Shown: positions 4,739-9,830 of the stretch, in pieces
Layout: each line of letters begins with the position of its first letter
How positions within the stretch are numbered: the stretch's first letter is position 1
Assembly (NCBI GenBank): GCA_964441445.1
Contig: CAYTYO010000024.1
Span: 1 to 9,830, forward strand
Direction: 5' to 3'
DNA: 9,830 nucleotides
DNA from: XYB1-FULL-44-23 sp964441445
GTDB taxonomy: Bacteria; Patescibacteriota; Microgenomatia; CAZETR01; Amesbacteraceae
The notes under the pieces: generated by a model
The model's database searches: none
Told to the model about the DNA's origin: nothing
What the model saw: only the letters and a program-made list of their open reading frames with translations
Program-made: the position numbers and the translations under genes

Positions 4739-7700
4739 GTGATGACGGTAGGAGGCGGTTGAATTGGTGGTGGCGGCTCAGTTGGTGGCCTACGGTGTTT
4801 AATGATTTTTGTGACGACGAAGATGGCGGTGACAAAAATTATCAGGCCGGCAATAATTTTGGCAATTAATAATCCATACTTGGCCAGAATTTGTTTAGAG
4901 TTGGAAACTGTGGACTGAACCTGTGCGCTTAACGATGGTTTGGAGACGCTGCCAATGGTTAAAGTTTCAGTTGTCGTGCGGGCGGATATTTCAGGCTGAT
5001 ACATGAGTTGAGCTGTAGCCGGCGGAGTTTGAAAAGTGCCTTCAGTCACAGCTCTTGCCTGATAAGTATAGGTAGTGGAGGAGGAGTGGAATGAGGAAAG
5101 GACAACCCCGGTTGATGTAAATTCCCGGATTAAGTCGCCTTGCTGAGATTGGTTATCCGTGGAATTATTATTAAGGTTGGTGTTAATGGGGATAAGGCCG
5201 GCCGGTAGCTGATCTTCTATTACCAGGTAGCGGGAGTTAGGTGGCAGTCCCGTTAAAGAAAGTTCGACGGTAACAGTATCCCCTACTCCGATGGAGTAAT
5301 CTCTATTTTTAGCATTGACAATTTTCTTGGTCAGAGAAATGGTGTTGGAAGCTGCAGCGGCCGCAGCGTCTGTGCGCCAGTATTTAGCAGACAAGGTGCT
5401 GTAAAGTTCACCTGAACCTGCTTTGGTTATGACTATTTGATTTTTGCCGGCGGTAAGGACAGAACTCGGAATAACTATGGGTTTTACAAGTTGCGTTGAA
5501 GAAGTAATTTTGCCAGTAGAAACGGTTTTATTGTTGACATCAACGGAATAAGTTAAGCCCGGGTTTGATTCAGCTCCAGTTTTATAAAACATGGTAACAG
5601 CATTAACAAGTTGGGCAGTTGCGTGAGTGTTGGCCCAGTAATCTTCCTTCTGCGAAGTCAGTAGGTAGCGCGTTGATTTTGCGGCCAGTGCACGATCCCC
5701 TCCGCCCTCAAGGATAGCCCGCATGGCAAGAGCCGTAGAGGATTCGATTGACGGATAGGGCGAGTTCGTGTCGTATGGCCAGTAGATAGCGTCACCTGAG
5801 GGAATGCCTAATGATATGAGTTTAGACAAGCCGTTGGTGGTGGGATTTTTATCTACGCGGGAATTGGCCAAAACGGCAAGAGCTAAAGGAACGGGTGAAA
5901 GATTTTCAAAGTTGGTGATTACAGGCAGGTTGGGGGAGTTGACCAGGCTTAGGCCGTAAATTTTATACACGGTTTGGATTGGGTCCGAAGGCTGAAGTTT
6001 GACGAAATAATTTGTGGCGGATTCAGTTAAGGAAGCCGGAACATCAAAGCCACTTTTCTGAGCAATGAGCAGATTTTCGAGAACATATGCGGTTATATAG
6101 GGTTGGGATGTACCCTCGGACCACCAACCCCAGCCTCCATCCAGATTTTGGAGAGTGATGAGACGTTCTAGGCTTTGGGAAATTATTTTTTCGAGATCTT
6201 TTAGCTCTACGGCGTCATAATAAATATCCAAATTATTTTTGGCGATCAGCGCCGGAACTAAGCGACTAGTTGTTTGTTCAACGCAACCATACGGATAGCC
6301 CAAAAGATATTTCATGGCTATAGGCATGTTGCCTAGCAAATTGGAGGCAAGAGAAATGGTCAGGGATGATTTTTCGAGGTTAGTGTCTGACGGGATGTCG
6401 AGGGAAAAAGTCTGGTTGCCGGTGGCCGTTCTTACATCGAGGTCTTCAAAGCCAAAAGGTAAAATCGGCAGCGAAGTTACGACCGAGTCTGATTTGCCCA
6501 ATTTTGATTTAATGGACATTTCTATTTTTGCGGCCGGGTCATCTTTGGCAGTGGAGAAGTTCCAGAACACCTGGCGGAAATTATTCGGGTTTACCAACAG
6601 GGACGATTGAGTGACGGGGGAAGTGATTTTTGCGGATTTAAATTCCAGATTGGCTTCAAAATCCTGTGGGACATCGGTGTAGTTATAAATCAGAGCGGAT
6701 AGTTTGCCGGAGTCTCCGGTACGGATAAAGTTGGGCAAGACAGGTCTGATGAAGACTTCTTTGGAAATTTTAAGTTCGGATGTGGCCTGTCCAACTTTAG
6801 TATCGACGGTGGAAGCTACCGCGGCTAAAGTCCAGGTGGTGAGATTGTCAGGAAGTTTGAAGGCAATTCTGGCTTTACCATCAGCCCCGGTTTTGATTGT
6901 CGGGTTCCAATACGCCGTATCTTTAAAGACGGAACGGGCACTGCCGCCCTTTTGGTTATGGACATAGTAACCGTCGGCAATGAAGGTGTGATATTTTTCA
7001 ACTTCAAGATTGTAAACTGAGGTTTGGCCGGCTTGCCACTCAATACTTTCTACCGGAACAGAATTTCCAAATTGGTCGGAGAGTAAATCTCCGAAGGTGA
7101 CCTCAGCGGCGGTTTTCCAGGTATCATTTACAAACAGAATGTGCGACGGTGTAAGGCGAAGCTCGGCATTGATGATGATGTAACCATCTTCAGTGGTGCT
7201 GTGGGTGCCGGTGACTTTGGCTGCCGCTAAGCCGGTCATATCGGGGGATGATTTGGTAAGGATGCGATCCCCCATCTTGACCTGTTCAATGGATTTAGTC
7301 GAACCGTCGGACATGAGAATTTGAGTGTCGGCTAGGAAGCAACCGCCCATTTCAGCAGTTTGAGTAGTGAGGCTTTGGAGTGATATAGAGGTATTGGTGT
7401 TGTTATACCTTTCACTCCAAAAACGATCAAAAATATCTCCGAGATTAGAGTCTGATAATTCAAAAATTGCTTTGTCCACAGCCCAGAAAGCTATGTCAGC
7501 CTGTACGGGTTTGCCTTTTGCGTCCCGGGTTTCTAAATTTACTACGGCCGTTTGGCCAGGTCCATAGCGGGCGGCTTCCGGGGCGACGATAACTTTAAGA
7601 TGTTTGCTGTCCGGGGAAACAGGAATATTTTGGGTATCACTGATGAATGAGTTGTCACTGAAACCCGAAACCGTGACATAGACGTTGGGGACATCGGCTT

Positions 7701-9807
7701 CTTCTAGGTCGAGTGAAACTGATGCAGTTTGACCGGAAACATGAACTATTTGGGAGCGACGAACCCGTTCCCGTTCGAAGGTGAGCCAAAAATCGCTGTC
7801 CGGAATATCGGACCAGATGCGCAGATTTAATTTATCGGTGGGTTCGTACTGGAGTTTGTCCGCATCAATTTTTAATTGCTGGTAGTATTCGCCTCTTGGA
7901 GTGGGCCGATCAATGTCGGAAATCCAGGTGTACATATCTTTGGAAACGGTATTACCTTTTCGGTCCACTCCCTCGATTACGAAACGATATGAGCCGGTTT
8001 GTTGCGGGGTAAAGGAAAACTGAGCTTTCCCCAATTGATCGGTGATGGCAGACAGAGGAGGTAATTCCTGAGTTTCTTTAATATAGTTGGGGTATTTTTC
8101 GCCCGGAGCTAATGGTTGAGCAATCCAGGATTCGCGGGTCACCTTTGCTGTTAAGCGGATATCTTTAATACTGGCTGAAGTGTGACTTTTCAACAGAATT
8201 GGCAGGTTGTAAGTTCGGTTGACCTGACCGTTATAGAAGGAACTATGGCGAAAGATGGAAAATTCTCCGGGATAGATGAGAAAGTTCTTACGGGATACAA
8301 CCGGATTGCCGGATTCGTCTTTAAATTGGGCCTCCAGGGTAACAACCTGCGATTTGGATTTGCGGTAAGCCGCATCACCTGTCGGGAGAACTATTTTTGC
8401 CGTGCCCGTATTGTCTAATGTAACGTTCCCCTCAGAAATTTTCTGACCCTGCCAGTAGCCGTAGTTGAAATCCGCCGCATCAAAAAACTGAGCATTATCA
8501 TAGAGAAATTCGTATTCGTAGTAATCATGGGAATAAACAGTGTAGTCAACAAGGCGATCTGATACCGGTTGTCCGGAAAAGAAGGCTCCAACGACCGTGG
8601 CTTCGATGGGATTTCCGGCTATATAAACTTGATTGGGTGAAGTTAAGTCAAGAAAATAGTCCGGCTTGCGGAAAAACTCAACCTGAAAGCCGATGACATT
8701 TTGACTCCAATCATCGTAGCCGGTGCGAGCGACGGTGGTATCGGGAATAGCGACGGAAAGTTGGAAGTTTCCGGTACCCTGTGTCGGCGGTAAAACAAAT
8801 TGGCCAGTTACGGTTCCGTTGGCGGAAATGGTCAGCGATTGTTCATAAAAAGTGTTTTTTTCATCCCAGTTTTTGTAAGCTTTGACCTGGGCCAGGCCGG
8901 AGGGAAGTTCAAAGACCGAGTCGTTATCGTCTCTGATCACCGCTTTATAGTAGACGGTGTCACCAGGTTGGTATAAAGGCCGATCCGTAAAGACAAAATA
9001 TCGTGAATAATCAGTTTTGGCTTTGAATTTGGAATAGGAGTAATTGAGGTGTGACAAATTGAGAGGGAGTAAAGCAATGTGGTTTTCAAAAGTGATGACG
9101 GCTACATCAAAAATTTTTGCATCTAATCTAATTTTCATCAGGCCCCGGGTATCGGTTTTTGATTTGGCAATAGACTTGACCTCTTTATCCAGGGAAAAGA
9201 CTTCCAGACTAGCCGTGGGGAGGGTTTTTTTGGAAATCACATCCTCGGCCCAAACGAGAATTTCTTTGTTACCTTCCTTGGCAACAGCGGTAATAGAGGT
9301 GCGGATAAGGTAGGCAAAATTTTCCTGATTGCCAAATTGTATTCTGACCAGCCAAATCCCCTCTCCTTCAATAGGCAGAAGAATTCTATTAGAAGTTTGC
9401 TTGATGATAGCTGTAGTAAGAGAGTTGACTTTTGTGAGCGAAGAATAATCAATGGATTTAGGATCCGTTTTGTCGCGATCGTAGGTTAAGAAGTTTAAGA
9501 CCTCTTCAATTTTGGATTGGTAAATGTCCAAGGTGACCTGACCCGAGTCGTTACTTTCAAGCAATATAACCGGTTCTGAGAGTGACGTTTGGGACATTAC
9601 GCCGCCGACACTATAGCCGCCATGACTGGAATCAATATAAATTTGAGGAAAATTTTCCACCGACCGGCCAAGTACCGATGTGGTTTTTTCAGCCATTGGG
9701 AGTGAGGTAGCTGATTTGGAAGGAGAGAAAGAAAGGGAAAACAGAATATTAAGGGTGGATAAAGCAATTACGGTAAGTGAGAGCAGTTGAAGTTTGAAAC
9801 GGTTCAC
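4735..9807 (-). CDS. membrane-anchored bacterial alpha-2-macroglobulin with thioester domain and inserted Hint (intein-like) domain
   Basis: This 1690-residue cell-surface protein belongs to the A2M protease-trap family. A signal peptide (about 1-33) precedes macroglobulin (MG) beta domains; the hallmark TDRPLYQPGD begins at T274. The MG segment containing 'AFWAVDKAIFEL' (about 773-784) leads into the expected bait region. There EMGG (819-822) is interrupted by a Hint domain (823-951), and the chain resumes with QKGGSARSVFKDTAYWNP, the start of the A2M domain. The thioester motif C1175-V-E-Q1178 and GGWGWW (1224-1229) mark the thioester domain. MG-like C-terminal domains follow to about 1640, then a transmembrane helix (about 1645-1666) and a Pro-rich cytoplasmic tail. 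C823 and C1175 are the only cysteines. The start is GTG: TAA lies three codons upstream and the next Met (38) would remove the signal peptide. No pbpC is adjacent. Confidence 0.93.
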   Translation of the reverse strand: MNRFKLQLLSLTVIALSTLNILFSLSFSPSKSATSLPMAEKTTSVLGRSVENFPQIYIDSSHGGYSVGGVMSQTSLSEPVILLESNDSGQVTLDIYQSKIEEVLNFLTYDRDKTDPKSIDYSSLTKVNSLTTAIIKQTSNRILLPIEGEGIWLVRIQFGNQENFAYLIRTSITAVAKEGNKEILVWAEDVISKKTLPTASLEVFSLDKEVKSIAKSKTDTRGLMKIRLDAKIFDVAVITFENHIALLPLNLSHLNYSYSKFKAKTDYSRYFVFTDRPLYQPGDTVYYKAVIRDDNDSVFELPSGLAQVKAYKNWDEKNTFYEQSLTISANGTVTGQFVLPPTQGTGNFQLSVAIPDTTVARTGYDDWSQNVIGFQVEFFRKPDYFLDLTSPNQVYIAGNPIEATVVGAFFSGQPVSDRLVDYTVYSHDYYEYEFLYDNAQFFDAADFNYGYWQGQKISEGNVTLDNTGTAKIVLPTGDAAYRKSKSQVVTLEAQFKDESGNPVVSRKNFLIYPGEFSIFRHSSFYNGQVNRTYNLPILLKSHTSASIKDIRLTAKVTRESWIAQPLAPGEKYPNYIKETQELPPLSAITDQLGKAQFSFTPQQTGSYRFVIEGVDRKGNTVSKDMYTWISDIDRPTPRGEYYQQLKIDADKLQYEPTDKLNLRIWSDIPDSDFWLTFERERVRRSQIVHVSGQTASVSLDLEEADVPNVYVTVSGFSDNSFISDTQNIPVSPDSKHLKVIVAPEAARYGPGQTAVVNLETRDAKGKPVQADIAFWAVDKAIFELSDSNLGDIFDRFWSERYNNTNTSISLQSLTTQTAEMGGCFLADTQILMSDGSTKSIEQVKMGDRILTKSSPDMTGLAAAKVTGTHSTTEDGYIIINAELRLTPSHILFVNDTWKTAAEVTFGDLLSDQFGNSVPVESIEWQAGQTSVYNLEVEKYHTFIADGYYVHNQKGGSARSVFKDTAYWNPTIKTGADGKARIAFKLPDNLTTWTLAAVASTVDTKVGQATSELKISKEVFIRPVLPNFIRTGDSGKLSALIYNYTDVPQDFEANLEFKSAKITSPVTQSSLLVNPNNFRQVFWNFSTAKDDPAAKIEMSIKSKLGKSDSVVTSLPILPFGFEDLDVRTATGNQTFSLDIPSDTNLEKSSLTISLASNLLGNMPIAMKYLLGYPYGCVEQTTSRLVPALIAKNNLDIYYDAVELKDLEKIISQSLERLITLQNLDGGWGWWSEGTSQPYITAYVLENLLIAQKSGFDVPASLTESATNYFVKLQPSDPIQTVYKIYGLSLVNSPNLPVITNFENLSPVPLALAVLANSRVDKNPTTNGLSKLISLGIPSGDAIYWPYDTNSPYPSIESSTALAMRAILEGGGDRALAAKSTRYLLTSQKEDYWANTHATAQLVNAVTMFYKTGAESNPGLTYSVDVNNKTVSTGKITSSTQLVKPIVIPSSVLTAGKNQIVITKAGSGELYSTLSAKYWRTDAAAAAASNTISLTKKIVNAKNRDYSIGVGDTVTVELSLTGLPPNSRYLVIEDQLPAGLIPINTNLNNNSTDNQSQQGDLIREFTSTGVVLSSFHSSSTTYTYQARAVTEGTFQTPPATAQLMYQPEISARTTTETLTIGSVSKPSLSAQVQSTVSNSKQILAKYGLLIAKIIAGLIIFVTAIFVVTKIIKHRRPPTEPPPPIQPPPTVIT
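6274..6285 (-). other. A2M thioester motif CVEQ (residues 1175-1178)
   Basis: The codons TGC GTT GAA CAA encode C-V-E-Q in the context GYPYG-CVEQ-TTSRL. In the A2M/complement family the Cys and Gln side chains of CxEQ form an internal thioester that is exposed after bait cleavage and captures the attacking protease. All required residues are present, so this copy should be competent. Confidence 0.92.
6955..7341 (-). other. in-frame Hint / bacterial intein-like (BIL) domain within the A2M gene
   Basis: Residues 823-951 of the A2M protein form a minimal 129-residue Hint domain without a homing endonuclease. Block A is C823-FLADT followed by 'DGSTKSIEQVKMGDRILT', starting with the nucleophilic Cys. 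Block B is LTPSH, giving the TxxH motif with T886 and H889. Blocks F and G are 'VEKYHTFIADGYYVHN', ending in H950-N951. The residue after the terminal Asn is Gln952, not Cys, Ser or Thr, so canonical intein splicing is blocked at its second transesterification. A-type BIL domains are known to lack a C-flanking nucleophile yet still self-cleave and can splice by aminolysis. The flanks EMGG and QKGG form one Gly-rich linker if the domain is removed. Confidence 0.9.
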
Positions 9808-9815
9808 TGAAAATT

Positions 9816-9821
9816 ATTGTA
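9816..9821 (-). promoter_or_regulatory. candidate -10 (TACAAT) for the A2M-Memo operon
   Basis: Minus-strand TACAAT (5 of 6) ends eight bases before the GTG start at 9807, so the RNA would begin at or within a base or two of the initiation codon. No Shine-Dalgarno is seen. The matching -35 would lie beyond the window edge (about 9839-9844) and cannot be judged. Confidence 0.45.
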
Positions 9822-9830
9822 TCTCTTTTT

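Noticed and set aside
4608..4835. 75-residue minus-strand frame across the A2M/Memo junction
   Set aside because: It overlaps the ends of two well-supported genes in another frame and its composition looks unlike a real protein.
6314..6967. Open frames on the plus strand at 6314-6610 and 6704-6967, plus similar ones elsewhere within the A2M gene
   Set aside because: They lie opposite a strongly supported coding sequence, have no recognisable domains and no promoter or ribosome-binding site, so they are antisense shadows.
6955..7341. A full self-mobilising intein
   Set aside because: The domain is only 129 residues with no room for a homing endonuclease, and the +1 residue is Gln. It is a minimal Hint or BIL domain, not a mobile intein.
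1..9830. CRISPR arrays, insertion sequences, attachment sites or replication origins
   Set aside because: No spaced direct repeats, transposase motifs, terminal inverted repeats or DnaA-box clusters were seen on either strand.

Overview
The window looks like a stretch of a Candidate Phyla Radiation (Patescibacteria) genome, possibly Microgenomates-like. This is inferred from three things: small membrane-tethered proteins, an N-terminal 'GWP' helical motif that I associate with CPR proteins, and the lack of any recognisable Shine-Dalgarno site before the seven genes. The genetic code appears standard. TGA, TAG and TAA are all used as stops, and the one tRNA gene is an ordinary tRNA-Gly(UCC), so nothing suggests UGA-to-Gly recoding.

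Layout. Positions 82-1164 (+) encode a membrane protein with a cytoplasmic helical motif and an extracytoplasmic PsbP-like domain. A TATAAT-type promoter, a hairpin and tRNA-Gly(UCC) (1244-1314) follow. Positions 1417-1905 (+) encode a YbaK/ProX-type aminoacyl-tRNA deacylase. It converges on a two-gene minus-strand unit, 3259 to 1965: an anchored protein of unknown function, then an anchored cyclophilin-type prolyl isomerase. A compact divergent promoter region separates this unit from a second PsbP-like membrane protein (3330-3926, +). That gene converges on, and shares its TTAA stop with, a second minus-strand operon covering half the window: a 1690-residue alpha-2-macroglobulin (A2M) followed, through an ATGA overlap, by a membrane-anchored Memo-family protein.

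The main discovery candidate is the A2M protein. It has the usual macroglobulin domains, an intact CxEQ thioester motif (C1175-Q1178) and a C-terminal membrane anchor. In the Gly-rich segment where the bait region is expected, it carries an in-frame 129-residue Hint (intein-like) domain, C823 to N951, followed by Gln rather than Cys/Ser/Thr. The only two cysteines in the protein are the Hint nucleophile and the thioester Cys. This suggests an A2M that cuts or splices itself at the place where a protease normally triggers the trap.

Apart from the tRNA and the deacylase, every gene appears to encode an anchored or exported protein. The window therefore reads largely as a cell-surface locus: protease trap, prolyl isomerase, Memo-like protein and PsbP-like proteins. 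No stretch longer than about 250 bases lacks a gene. Positions 1-81 hold only a probable promoter, 1165-1416 hold the tRNA with its promoter and hairpin, and 1906-1964 show nothing convincing.
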